In this document: positions 22,236 through 34,637 of the stretch, piece after piece
How positions within the stretch are numbered: the stretch's first letter is position 1
Layout of the letters: each line of letters opens with the position of its first letter
From: Nemophila menziesii
Taxonomy: Eukaryota; Streptophyta; Magnoliopsida; Boraginales; Hydrophyllaceae
Direction of reading: 5' to 3'
Length of the DNA stretch: 64,000 nt
NCBI GenBank assembly: GCA_029959085.1
Contig: JARWIR010000039.1
Coordinates: 6,076,001 to 6,140,000 of the forward strand
The notes under the pieces: generated by a model
The model's input: only the letters and a program-made list of their open reading frames with translations
Databases searched by the model: none
Told to the model about the DNA's origin: nothing
Made by a program: the position numbers and the translations under genes

Positions 22236-23194
22236 ATTATAATAACATATATCCAAATATGTTTAAGTTTTTGGTTCATGATTTTTAATTTCTTGTACAT
22301 ATTTTGTTATGCTTATATAATATTTCTTGTATTTAGCTTGCACACAATTTTTACAAAAATTATTTCAAATTTCATTGTGTGTGGTTCAATATTCAAGGTT
22401 ATCCTTTTATGGGTCATGGAAAATGAAATGTTGTGTTCTAATAACATGAAATCAAACCCAAATCCTCTATGTAAGCCTCTAAAATAAGTTTTGCTTAATC
22501 GATGGGAATCAAACCTAAGTCTGCTAAGTGAAAGTCAGATATACAACATGCAAGGATGAAAAAAAATTTAGAATATTGTGTATGTGTATGGAGTGGGATT
22601 CAATTAATAAAGTAAGTTGATAATGATAATTAGATAGAATGGGCCAATAAATTAATATTATGGAATTATAACTATAATAGTATGATTGATATTGGATTTT
22701 AATATATATATATGAGTATAAGTATAATATATAATTAAATTGTAGTGGGTCCCATAATTTTAATCATATGTTTTTAGGAGCAATGCCAACCATTGTAGAT
22801 AAAGGGATAAATATAAGGCATATTTTATGTTGAGAGACTTAAGGGCTTTAAAGCGATCACACATGTTTCATTTATATACTGATATTTATCACATTGATTA
22901 ATTTTTTTATATATATATTGTTATATTAATAAAACTTAATGATATCTGAAATCCGAAAGCTTCTTGTTCATTCCAATTTTTGTCATCTTTTCACATATAA
23001 ATAGATGCTATTCATTTATATTTTTCATCAACACAACAACTATTTCTAGACATTTCCATAACATTTATTATGGAAAACTATAACATATACATCCCCTTAT
23101 ATGAAACTCTTATAAACATCGATTCAGCATTAAAAGTTTAACAATCATGTTTATTCTAATCTTTCAGAAAACATAAAAGATTACAATTCAATCG

Positions 23195-23262
23195 TGATCA
23201 TGTCATTTCATCATAACATTTATCTCCTAAAAAGAAATGATTGTGATGAAATGACATGGTCA
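23195..23262. repeat. Inverted repeat / hairpin in unit 2
   Basis: Arm 'gatcatgtcatttcatcata' (from 23196) faces 'ttgtgatgaaatgacatggt' (23241-23260) across a ~25-base loop, with one or two mismatches or G:U pairs. Copies are at 40967-41032 and, decayed, at 59250-59312. Confidence 0.75.
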
Positions 23263-24880
23263 TTGATCAGGTTGTAAATTCTTTTAAAATTTGTTGTCCA
23301 TTAATATTGATAGAATTATTTGACATCCAATAAAACATTAATACAATTTTTTAGTAGTCAAAGGATTTTACTAAAAAAAATTTATTGTAATGAATGTTAT
23401 GATATAGAATGAAATATTAGCAAGGACTAAATTACAACTTATTTCAACATTTATAGGTGAGATCTTTGTCAACTGGTCTTTACGAGATCTCTTCAAGACG
23501 CAAGCCCCCTTTCAAAATTATGTTTTCAGTCAACAATGTTAGAATTTAATCAGTTAAAAAAATTATCCCCCAAATATCATATTTATATATACTTACATAA
23601 AGCCACATTATTCACATTTACCACCTGGAATGTCTAATTCACCTCTCAAAATACTCTTCTCCTCCCACCTACTCAACCCTAGTTTATGTAAATTGTTTAT
23701 TGTTATTTTCAATTAATTGAAAATGTGAAAAATGAGTTTGTTTATTTTAGGAGAATTTTTTGAGATATGTGTAACTGTAAGTATATATGTTTCTTGAACT
23801 AAAAATCTCATTCTAATAGTGTAAATAATTATTAAGTGCTATTATAGATCAAATGTCACAAAATCCAATATTTTTCACATTTGTAGAATAGTTAATTTGA
23901 ATTAAAGACCAAGAAAAGTTTTTTTATGTCCAAGTTAAACTCTTTGATTTCACACAAACAATAAAACAAATGATATGTCTTGTTATAACTCAATATTAAA
24001 TTTGCAAACGATGAGTATTTTTTGGTTTCACATCTTTATGTCTTTCTTTTACTTCATACCAATTATGTTATTGATGGGTTGTCTTTAATTGGGTTTACAC
24101 TACATATGTATGTGACACATTTTTTTAACTTTTAGTTCGAGTATTTATATAATAAAGTAGTATACACAAAACTCTTCATCTTAAAACTTAAAATCTACAC
24201 AAACCTCTAATAATTCCCATTAATTTATCATATTCTCGTTTATTATCACCCTCCCTTTTTATAATTAAAACATTTGTAAAAGTAGGATTAATTGCTTGGA
24301 AATGTCTTATGTAACGGTCATATCTAGTGCTTATATATTTTGTATATAAACTCTTCTTTAGTGGTGGTAGTTATGATTGAGAGTGAACCCAACCTAAACC
24401 GATCAAAACAAAGAACCAAACGAAGACTTTTCTTTATTTAGGCCAAACATTGGTCTACCAAAGTTATAAAAATATGTACAATCTAAAACTTAACTCTCAA
24501 TTTTATTTCATATTTCTCTCCAACAATATTAATTTATCATATTTTTGTATAAGTTCCACTATAATAACTAATTAATTGATATAATACTAGTATACCAAAA
24601 TTATCTTATATATCGAATGATCTAGTTTGTAATACTTCATTTTTTTGTTTAAATCATCATTCTTTAAATAAATTTTTCTAATATATTTGTGTATATGTCT
24701 AAGTTTTAACATATCTATATAGTTCTATATTTTTTGTATAGATAACTTGAATTTTTTTTATATTTTATATACATATTTGTATATTTTTTATTTTATTATA
24801 TACAAAAATATAGGCATATATTTTTTAAAAATATATTTTTGCATTTTTTAAAAAGTTGGAAATATGTATATTTTAACAAT

Positions 24881-24940
<60 letters not shown>
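24881..24940. repeat. (CA)n(TA)n microsatellite
   Basis: About five CA followed by some twenty TA dinucleotides. The same position in other units holds shorter CA/TA tracts (7545-7570, 17325-17356, 29483-29507, 49565-49632), so this is an expansion hotspot of the unit. Confidence 0.95.
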
Positions 24941-24947
<7 letters not shown>

Positions 24948-27600
24948 TATTATTTTACTAGTTCATTATATAAAAACAAAAATATATTTATGAAACATAT
25001 CTATATATAATAAATTTTATATTTATGTATATTTGCAAATTATATATATTAGTATTTTATTAATTCATTATATAAAAATACAAATATATCTATCAAACAT
25101 ATCTACATATAATAAATAGATTTATATATCTATGTTCTTTAATTGTGTATGAAATCGTTTTATGTTTTTTATGTTGGTTTCTATATAATGCATCTCTCTT
25201 AAAAATATGTTTTTGTAGGTATGATTTATTAAATGGTATTGAATAAAAAAATTCTAAAAAGAACGTAAGAAACAATTAACGAATCAATCAACAAACACAT
25301 GTATTGAGTTGCAATTTAAGTTTTATGGAAAGTACATGTAACTTTACACTATAATATTATAAACCAACATATGTATCAGATTTTAATTAAGTTTCATTAA
25401 ATATTATTAAATAAGAATGTAGGTATTTGTTTCATATTTGTAGTACTATTATTGTGTATTCATTTGAAATTTTGTAAGATCTTTATTTATTGTAAAAACT
25501 CTATAGGATTTGTAGACACATTGGTGTGTTTTATTTTCTATTCTTGTACAAAATTTGACTAATTTTACAAGATCATATATATTCTTATATTAATACTTAA
25601 AGGAATCAGTAATACTCATGTCTTATAAGGATGAAATTATGGACTAAAAAGTTGAAACATTATTATAAACATCTATACGTCTATTGAAAATAAAATAAAA
25701 TAAAAGATTCCTAAAATACTAAGTTGTATTACACGCTAAGAGTTAGTTATGTCACAACTAATTAGTTGTTGATATATTAATATAATATTAATGAATGCTT
25801 ACAAGCTTATAACATAGATAAATAAAGCTTACTATGTGATTATTTGTGTCAATAAATTTAGGTAGTTTACATTGAGGTTAATTACAACATGTATATGAAA
25901 ATAACACAAAATATATGTACTTGTATAGGTCTAAAAATACATCTGAAATTCAAAATCGACAAGACAATATTATTTATGATCACTTTCCTAATAAAATTTA
26001 CTTTCACTCTAGATTGCGTTTAAGGTTCTAATATGATGCTTTAACTTCTGTAATATATTAATAAGTCTCAAATTTATTTGTTGCATTAAGTGTAGAAACA
26101 TTTTGCATCATTAAATGTTACAAAATCTAATATTTTTCACATTTTTGGAACAATCAACTTTAATAAAAGAACAAGAAAAAATGTATTAAATACAAGTTAA
26201 ACACGCGATGAGTTGTGTTTCATTGAAATCACACGAAAAATGAAACAAATGATTTTTCTTGTTATAATTGTACATTAAATTTGCAAGCGATTATATTTTT
26301 TTTTGGAAAATAATTCTATTTAATATTGGATCGTCCAATATCAACCGTATTATGAGACATACCCCTTATTTATGGAAAGAAAAAACTTATTATAGTAACT
26401 ACCTAGTTTATCTATGACATGTGTTTTATTAATATAATTAATGGTTATGATGCTAATCTTGGTCCATACAATATAGGATGAAAGTCTTACCCTATTAATT
26501 TTGAGTATATTTTTTGTCAAATATGCTGCAAACTTTAAAGTGATGATGAGAACGATTGTGAGATGACGCAAGCTATCTAGTTTTGTAAAAAAAACCATAG
26601 ACCAAGTTTTTTACTAGCTTAAAACGCAGGTTAACCCTAGATAGAGAGTTATAAAATTACACTATAATACTTCTTTTGCACTCCCTATTATCAAAATCCA
26701 ATTGAAGATAAAGTCAGGCGAGAAGCAATGAGAAGTCATTATCATCTTCATCAAAATTAAATTTTTGTAACACTTTAACTTTTTTTTTTATTAAATTTTA
26801 TACAGAGTTATGATTATGCTTAACTTTATATTATTTATTAAATACTCTCTTCATTAGCTTATGACGATTTCTTATTAACTATATAATTATGAATTGAGGC
26901 TTTCTGTATGACTTTAGGGTTTTTCCCTAATTGATATTTATTTATATGTAGGTTATATTATCTTATATAAATATTTTTTTATTATAAAGTCCATGTAATT
27001 ATTAGCCCTAGTTTATGAATTACACCCCGAAGGGGATTGAAAGTGGAACTATATATTAGAGGTGTTTATTAATAATAGAATAAAAGTAATATACATTGCT
27101 ATTTAAAGGGTTAAATTCACTGGTGTCTTATAAATATGCAGTAATATATGGGAGAGGTTAGGTGTCTTCCATATCACAGTTAATGTGAATAGTAAATATC
27201 ACACTTATTTAATTTAAGTAAATCTTTATGTGGAATCTAGATTCCCAGTTATTGTGAATTGTAAACATTATTTTATTATATTAAGCCTAACTTGTAGTTC
27301 TTTGGTGAATTGGATCATCTAGAGCTAGTTTCCTCCCTATGTTAGTCCCTATATTTGCATTTATATCTTTTAAATTATTAATTATTGAAACTAAAATGAA
27401 TATATATTATATTATTACCCAATATTCTATTCAATGTCATTAAATAAAAACTATAAGTTTTACAATCCCTGATGATAAAAAGATTACTTTACTACTTGGA
27501 ATGATCCATAATATTTTGTAGGGAGTTACTCTCTTGGGTGCGTAAATCACCTCACATTGAGGGGTATACCAAATTTTTTGGGCATCTTTGTCATGGATTT

Positions 27601-27762
27601 CATTAAAGGTTAAATTAACAGTTAAGGTTAAGGTTAAGAAGGTTCGTGAGATTTAAGCAAGCGAGTTCGAAAATGACAAATCTAACTATCCAGCAAAACT
27701 TGTTCGTGAGGTTTTTTGTTTAAGAATTTTTTATATTCCTTTGTTATTGTGGTAACCTAAAA

Positions 27763-27801
<39 letters not shown>

Positions 27802-30222
27802 AAATTTAGAGGGGTTTTATTCATTAACAATAAATAAGTTTCGTGAACCAGATCATCAAACAAGATTTTACATTATCAATTTTTTTCTCGTAATATTGTT
27901 AACTTTTTTATTATATTTGTAATTTTTTTTGTTATAGGTACAATAGATTTATTTATCTTTTATTAAGTACTGTATTTTTCCATCATAAATACAATTATGT
28001 CATTTTATTTCTATATTTCTGTTTTAATAATCAATACTTTTAGGTAATATTTAGAAAATTTACTAAGTTATACTCAAAGTCTTGTAAAGTATACTCATAA
28101 ATTTGCTAAGTATAGTTACATATTAAATGATTACACTCAATGAATTTTTATACTTTGTGATTCTCTAATCAATGATTTTTGTACTCAGTGACTTCGTACA
28201 TAGAGAATCACTAAGCACGCCCGGGTTGCAGTGTTGGTGGTGGTCGATGGATGGTGTTTAAAGAAAAATAATATTAATAATCAAAAGCTTCGTAGTCAAT
28301 GAATCAATGAGTACGCCACATGTGGAGTTTACAGTGGTGATCAGTGGTTGGTGGTCGGAGATAAATAATACTAATACATAGTGACTCAATACAGTGACTC
28401 AGTGGTTCGTGCTTATTGTCACGTATTTTTTTAGTTTTTATATAGTTTTTTGTTTTATTTGAGGGTATTTCAGTATTAGGTCACTCATAACATTGGGTAG
28501 TAAGTTATTTGGAAAAGAAACTAGCTATATGTTTTTTATTGGCGATTAACTTGGTACCCAAGAAACTCTAGGACAATCACCCTTATAGATCTGTGTAAAT
28601 TATTCATTGTCATTTTGAAATAGGTGTAATGTGAAAATTGAGTTTGTTTATATTAGGGGAAATGGTTTGACATATGTGTAACTTTAAGTAATTATGTTTC
28701 TTGAATTAAATTTCTCATACTAATAACATAATTAATTATTAAGTGCTATTATGGCACAAATGTTACAAAATGAAATATTTTTCTCATTTTGGGAACAATC
28801 AATATGAATAAAAGAACAAGAAAAAATGTTTTAAGTACAATTTATACACGCGATGAGTTGTATTCATTGATATCACGCGAAAAATAAGAAAATTAATATG
28901 TCTTGTTATAGTTATACATTAAATTTGCAACCAATAATTTTTTTCTTGGGTTGTCTTTCTTTAATTTCATTTCAAATATATCATTGATGGTTTTTCTTTA
29001 ATTGCTTTCACATTACATATGTATGCGATACTTTCCCCTTTTTTACTTTTGGTTAGAGTATTTATATAATAAAGTAGTATGCACCTAATTGTTCCTATTA
29101 ATTTTTCATATATTTGTATGAGTTATAGTATAACAAAACAACTACACTAGTTAAACGATTCAATACTACTATACCAAAATTATATTATAAATCGAATGAT
29201 TTGGTTTGTAATACTTTAATTTTTTGTTTATATAACATAATTTTTTAATAATTTTTTTAAAGTATTTATGTATATATCTAAGGATTTAACATATCTATAT
29301 AGATCAATATTTTTGTATAGATATATAATTTTATTATTGATCTTGCAAAATTTTATATTTTATATATATAAAGTTGTATAATTTTTATATAAGAAAATAT
29401 ATGAATATATCGTAAAACCTATATTTTTGTATATATTTGCATGTTTTTAAAATTCATAAATATGTATCTTTTATACACAAAAACAAATATATATATATAT
29501 ATATATAATTCATTAATTTATTATATAAAAAAAAATATATTTATCAAATAGATCTATATATAATAATAAGACTTATATATTTATTTTCTTTTATTGTGTA
29601 TGACATATATTTTCATTTTTTATGTTGGTTTCTATATTATGTATCTCTCTAAAAAATATTATGTAGGTATGATTTATTAAATGGTAGTGAATACAAATTT
29701 GTCAAAATAGAATGTAAGAAACAATCCACAAACAGATGTATTAAATTTCAATTTAAGTTTTATGGAAAGTATGGAAAGTACATGTAACTTTACATATTTT
29801 ATCATATCGGAAACGAACATGTGTATCAGATTTGAATTAATTTATATTAAAATTTTATTAAATAAGAATGTAAATATTTGATTCATATTTGCAGTAACTT
29901 TTATGGTATATTCATTTGAAATTCTATAAGATATTTATGGCTTTCTAAAATCTCTATAGGATTTGTAGACTCACTCGGTAATACTCATGTCTTTTAAGGA
30001 TGAAAATATGGGCTAAAAATTGAAAATATTATTATATACATCTATACGTCAATTGAAAATAAAATAAAATAAACGATTCCTAAAATACTAAGTTGTATTA
30101 CACGCTAAGAGATTAGTTCTGTAACAACTAATTAGTTGTTGGTTTAATTATATCATATCCATGAATGCTTACAAGCTTATAACATAGATAAATAAAGCTC
30201 ATTTACTTTATTATTTGTGACA
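27601..30222 (+). repeat. Rearranged macro-repeat unit 2b
   Basis: The hexamer block here is only about 40 bases (27601-27640). The sequence then jumps to 'caaatctaactatccagc', the middle of a unit (compare 34627 and 59648). It runs through the 'agtgacttcgtac' module and one subrepeat to 30222, where it jumps into the middle of a GGTTAA block. At least two deletions or recombination joints are therefore present. It includes a (TA)n tract at 27765-27798. Confidence 0.7.
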
Positions 30223-30800
30223 GATTAAGGCTAGGGCAAAGGATATGGTTAATGCTACGGCTAAGACTAAGGCTAATGTTAAGGTTAACTTCATGGTTAA
30301 GGTTAAGTTTAAGGTTATGGTTGAGGTTAGAGTTACATTTAATGTTAACGTTAAAGGTTAAGGTTAAATTTTAAATTTTCTGTTATGGTAAAGGTTAAGG
30401 TTAAGTCTAAGGCTTAACTTTGAGGTACAAGTCAAGTCTAAGGTTAAGTTGACGTTTAAGTTTCACGTTATACGAATTTAATGTTAGAGGTCGGATATAA
30501 GCGCGATTAAACTTCATTTGGTTAAGGTTAGAATTAAGGTTCAAACCTTAAAGAATAATGTTATAAGATTAATATTTGAGGTAATATATTTTTTATCTAG
30601 TTCAAATTATAATTAAGGTTTAAACCTCAAGGGTAGGGATAAGATTAGGGGTAGGGTAAATGTTAAAAGAGACATTAAGTTTAAGGTCATGATGAAAGTT
30701 AAGTTTTAAGTTCTAGATTTCAGATAAAATGCATGGTTTAGTGTTACGTTTAACGATATGGTTAAGGTTAAAGTTTACATGTAAGGTTAAGGTTAACGTG
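30223..30800 (+). repeat. GGTTAA hexamer block 2 (5'-truncated)
   Basis: Starts abruptly with 'ggctagggcaaaggatatgg', equal to mid-block sequence at 53480, and runs through the usual tail to the landmark at 30817. Confidence 0.85.
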
Positions 30801-31790
30801 ATTTTTTATTATATTAACACATATCCAAATATTTTGATGTGTGTGGTTCATGATTTTTGATTTCTTGTATATATTATTTTATGCTTATAAAACATTTATA
30901 GGATTTAGCTTGCACGTATTTTTTTATAAAATTAATTCAATTTTCATTATGCGTGGTTCGAGATACAAGGTTCTTTATTTATATGTAATGAAAAGGTAAG
31001 CTTCCGTTCTATTAATAGGCAAGCGAACCCAAATCCCTTACATTAGCTTTTAAAATAAGTTTTGTTCCATTTACGGTATCAAACCTAAGTCCCCTGGTTA
31101 AAATACAATATTGTGTATAATGTGTATGGATTGAGATAAGAGACAATTAAGTTTCCTTTTATTAGTAAAAAACAATTATTACAATAGTGCGAATAAGTGA
31201 ATTAATGGTTCACAAACGATCATGTTCGTCTTTTATGTAGAGTTGATGTGTCACTTTAAAAAGTTTATTTTATCATATATATGTAGTGGTAAAAGATAAA
31301 TAATTTTAAATTTCACAAACTCAATAACAAATATAAATTAAAAATTGAATGTAAATGTATCAAAAAATTCTTGAAATATTAAAACAATAGCGTTGTTACT
31401 TGTTTCAATATGCAATTATATCATCTAATATATTATGATGGTTTTGACGAAAAAGTAATATGGTAATAATTATAAATTTTTTTTATTTGAAATAATAAAA
31501 TATATCCAAAAATAAGAAATTAAATGTAGTGAGTGAATTTAGGTAGTGTAGACGGCTTATGATGTAAATTCACGACCTTTGGTAACAGATGTTATCAATA
31601 ATTATAATCGTATATGTAAATGATTTGAACTGTTTAAAAAGTGCTTTATGATGTAAATTCACGACCGTTGGTCAACAGATGTTATATAATATTGATATAT
31701 ATGGTCTAAATTTTTTTCATATTATATTAACATTTATTATGCCCATAGAAAGATATATATAAAAAGATATTTTTGTATTCAATTATTAAC

Positions 31791-31858
<68 letters not shown>

Positions 31859-32080
31859 GGCTTTAAAATTAAATCAAATTGAAGATATTCATTCACATTT
31901 AAGTTATATATTTGGTAAAAACTTATAAATAAAAAAAGTCTTTATATATGTAATGGATTAAAAAAGTAAGTAGATATTGATAATTAGATAGCACGGGAAA
32001 ACATATTAGTATTATGGGATTATAACTATAATAGTAAAAAATTTATTGGATTTTAATATATATTTGGAATAAATATAATA
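30801..32080 (+). repeat. Macro-repeat unit 3, left of the Helitron
   Basis: Landmark at 30817, tRNA-like segment near 31080, (TA)n at 31797-31855, then 'gggattataactataatagt' near 32018. Ends 'aataaatataata', where the Helitron is inserted. A 75-base piece ('tgtaaattcacgacc', 31560 and 31650) is locally duplicated. Confidence 0.75.
31797..31855. repeat. (TA)n microsatellite, about 29 copies
   Basis: Pure TA dinucleotides. The matching position is (TA)n at 40212-40262 and shorter at 58617-58640. Confidence 0.95.
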
Positions 32081-32177
32081 TTTATATTATATTACAAGTT
32101 TTTTTGATAAGTGGTGGTTAGGATTGATTCTGACCAAACATAAGTGGTGGCCAAGATGTCCCACTTATTATTAATAT

Positions 32178-32762
32178 CATTAATTAATTCTTAATTACTT
32201 AACAAAAAACAAAAAACAAAAAACAAGAAACCTTAAATCACTCTTTACATTTAATTTATAATATTTATATAATAAAGCAGAATGTACCTAACTTCTCATA
32301 TTGCTACTCAAAAATCTCTAATTTCTCTCATAATTATTTTATTCTTCTCAAAAATATCTTTTTTTTATTTTCTCAATTATTATATCTATATAAAAATCAC
32401 ATTAATCCTTTAAAAAAAAAATTTCAAATTGGAAATATGGGAGCAATGTATTAACCGACACGATTTTTCGAAAAGCCAATGAAGGAAAAATAATATTGAA
32501 AAATATTGATATATATGGTGGAGTTAAAAATAACAATTATGATAATAATAATATCTTGAAACACTTAAGAACAATGGGGCAAATCCGATTTGGACCTTTA
32601 TAATACCATTAATTCATTCTTATTTACTTATTAAAAAAATTAAAAAAACATTAGATCACTCTTTACATTTAATATAAATTTATAATATTTATATAATAAA
32701 TCAGAATGTACCTAACTTCTCATATTACTCCTCAAAAATCTCTAATATCTCTCATATCCGTA
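32178..32762. repeat. Two ~160-bp direct repeats inside the Helitron
   Basis: 32178-32340 and 32600-32762 share 'atcactctttacatttaat', 'atatttatataataaa', 'agaatgtacctaacttctca' and 'caaaaatctctaat'. The module is also related to 'agtatttatataataaagta' plus 'tacacctaactcttc' in every macro-repeat unit (for example 24130, 29050, 41938, 60840). Confidence 0.8.
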
Positions 32763-34050
32763 ACCATAGACCCTTAACTATCAACCTTAACATTAACTTT
32801 ACCCTTAACCTTAACTTTACCCTTAACCTTAACTTTAACCTTAAACTTAACCTTAAACATAACTTCAACCTTAACCTTAACCTTAACCTTAACCTTAACC
32901 TTAACCTTAACCTTAACCTTAGCCTTAACCTATCCCAAAATCAAACCCAAACCTTAACCTTAACCTCAACCTTAACCTTAACCTTAACCTTAACCTTAAC
33001 CTTAACTTTAACCTTAACCTTAACCATAACCATAACCTTAACTTTAACCCTAACCTTAATCTAACCTTAACCTTAACCTTAACCTTAACCTTAACCTTAA
33101 CCTTAACCTTAACCTTAACCTTAACCTTAACCTTAACCTTAACCTTAACCTTAACCTTAACCTTAACCTTAACCTTAACCTTAACCTTAACCTTAACCTT
33201 AACCTTAACCTTAACCTTAACCTTAACCTTAACCATAACCTTAACCTTAACCTTAACCTTAAACTTAACCTTAATTTTAACCTTAACCTTAACCTTAACC
33301 TTAACCTTAACCTTAATCTTAAACCTTGACCTTAAACCATAAACCTTAAATCCTTTATCATCATCTTCACTTAACCTTAACTTTAACCGTAACTCTTAAC
33401 CCTTAAACCCTTAACCTTAACCATTAAATCTCAAGCCTTAACCTTTACCTTCACCTTCATATTAAATTTAATCTTAACCTTAACCATAATCTTAACCTTA
33501 ACCTTGAACCTTAAAAGCTTGATCTTTGAACCTTTAACTTTATACCTTAACCTTAATCTTAACCTTAACCTTAACTTTAATTCTAACCCTAACCTTAACA
33601 TTTATCCTTTAAATTTACCTTAACCTTTAAACCTTTAACTTTAAACCTTAACCTTAACTTTCATCTTAAATGTAACCTTAACCTTAACTTTCATCTTAAC
33701 TGTAACCGTAACTTTAACCTTAAACAGATGAAGAATCATCGCACTAATATTCGACCTTAACCCTGGAATTTTGTTAAACCTTAAATTTTTCATCTTAAAC
33801 TTTAACTCTAACTTAATCTTAATCTTAAAATTAAATTTAACTTAAACTTGACTAAAACCTTAACCTTAGCCCTTAACTTTAACCTTAACTTTAACCTTAA
33901 AATTAACCATATCCTTAACGTTAACCTAAACCCTAACCTTAACCCTAACCTTAAACTTAACATTAACCTTAACTATAACCTAACCTTCTTCTTGATGAGC
34001 AAAAAAATAACAACCTTATTCTAACTTTGACCTTGACCTTTACCCTTAGA
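32763..34050 (-). repeat. GGTTAA block in inverted orientation (CCTTAA on +) inside the Helitron
   Basis: Degenerate CCTTAA hexamers for about 1.3 kb. Reverse-complemented, 33724-33755 reads like 'gtgcgatgaatcttcat', a signature also at 21866, 38800 and 46452 in the array blocks, so the blocks are truly homologous and not just both hexameric. Confidence 0.9.
33062..33234. repeat. Perfect (TAACCT)n / (TTAAGG)n tract, about 29 copies
   Basis: 173 bases without a single interruption, flanked by near-perfect stretches (32872-32922 and 33240-33310). The hexamer differs from the usual plant telomere TTTAGGG. It gives an artificial Lys-Val reading frame on the minus strand. Confidence 0.97.
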
Positions 34051-34300
34051 CACCGTATTTGATTTCCGTTAACGCAACAAATTTTTTCTTCAGTGTCTTC
34101 AGACACGGGTTTTACCTAGTATAATTAAATTATAGTGTGTCCCATAATATTAGTTATATATTTTTTGGAGCGATCCCAACCATCAAAGATAAGGGGACAA
34201 ACTAAGCCATCTTGTATATATGTTGAGAGACGGCTCTAAAGCGATCACACCCGTGTCTTTTATATTCTTATATTTATCATCTTTGATTAACAACATATAT

Positions 34301-34301
34301 A

Positions 34302-34378
<77 letters not shown>
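34301..34378. repeat. (TA)n microsatellite, about 38 copies
   Basis: Longest TA tract in the window. The corresponding place in units 2, 4 and 6 has only 4-10 TA steps (22905, 40675, 58965). Confidence 0.95.
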
Positions 34379-34382
<4 letters not shown>

Positions 34383-34465
34383 ATATAATCAAACTTGATG
34401 ATTTTTGAAATCTGGATGCTATTCTGATATTTTTCCATCAACACAACAACTATTTTGAAACATTT

Positions 34466-34637
34466 CCCTGCAGACTATTTTCTATCGGTTGATCTATCAT
34501 CCAACCTACTAAACCACCTCTAAAAATACTCTTCTCATCCAACCTACTGAACCCTGCAGACTATTTTCTATCGGTAGATCTATCATTCCATGGTAGATTG
34601 GAGTTTGAGCAGTTGAGTTTGATATAACAGATCTAAC
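34466..34637. repeat. 86-bp tandem duplication
   Basis: 'ccctgcagactattttctat' begins at 34466 and again at 34552. The unit copy at 59573 has it once. Confidence 0.85.

Larger units (their letters stand above)
22236..27600 (+). repeat. Macro-repeat unit 2
   Basis: Starts with the landmark at 22248. It contains the 21-bp-arm hairpin (23195-23262), 'gaaatgtcttatgtaacggt' near 24300, a (CA)n(TA)n tract, one subrepeat (25200-26290) and the standard right part (26320-27600). No coding sequence recognised. Confidence 0.75.
32081..34119 (+). mobile_element. Non-autonomous Helitron, 2039 bp, precise A|T insertion
   Basis: 3' end: a perfect 5-bp hairpin GTGTC-TTCA-GACAC (34093-34106), nine bases, then CTAG (34116-34119) followed by host T, the standard Helitron terminus. 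5' end: TTTATATTATATTACAAG at 32081, matching TCTATATTATATT of the second copy at 15561 except for C to T at base 2. Target: the left flank ends 'aaatataata' and the right flank starts 'tataattaaattatag'. Joined, they equal the uninterrupted unit sequence near 58775-58797, 61763-61790 and 55275, so the element inserted cleanly between A and T without target duplication. Contents: 5' palindromic GTGGCCA/TGGCCAC-like region, two direct repeats, and an inverted hexamer block. There is no Rep/helicase frame, so it depends on an autonomous partner. Confidence 0.9.

Noticed and set aside
32925..33236. 103-codon minus-strand frame of alternating Lys-Val, and similar Leu/Asn- or Leu/Arg-rich frames at 21101-21630, 38109-38336, 46092-46370, 53416-53634 and 57362-57574
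   Set aside because: Hexamer repeats without stops give open frames on either strand. Composition follows the repeat, and the frames differ between homologous blocks.
34220..34408. Open frames with alternating Tyr-Ile (also 17297-17479 and 49446-49646)
   Set aside because: Direct translation of (TA)n microsatellites.
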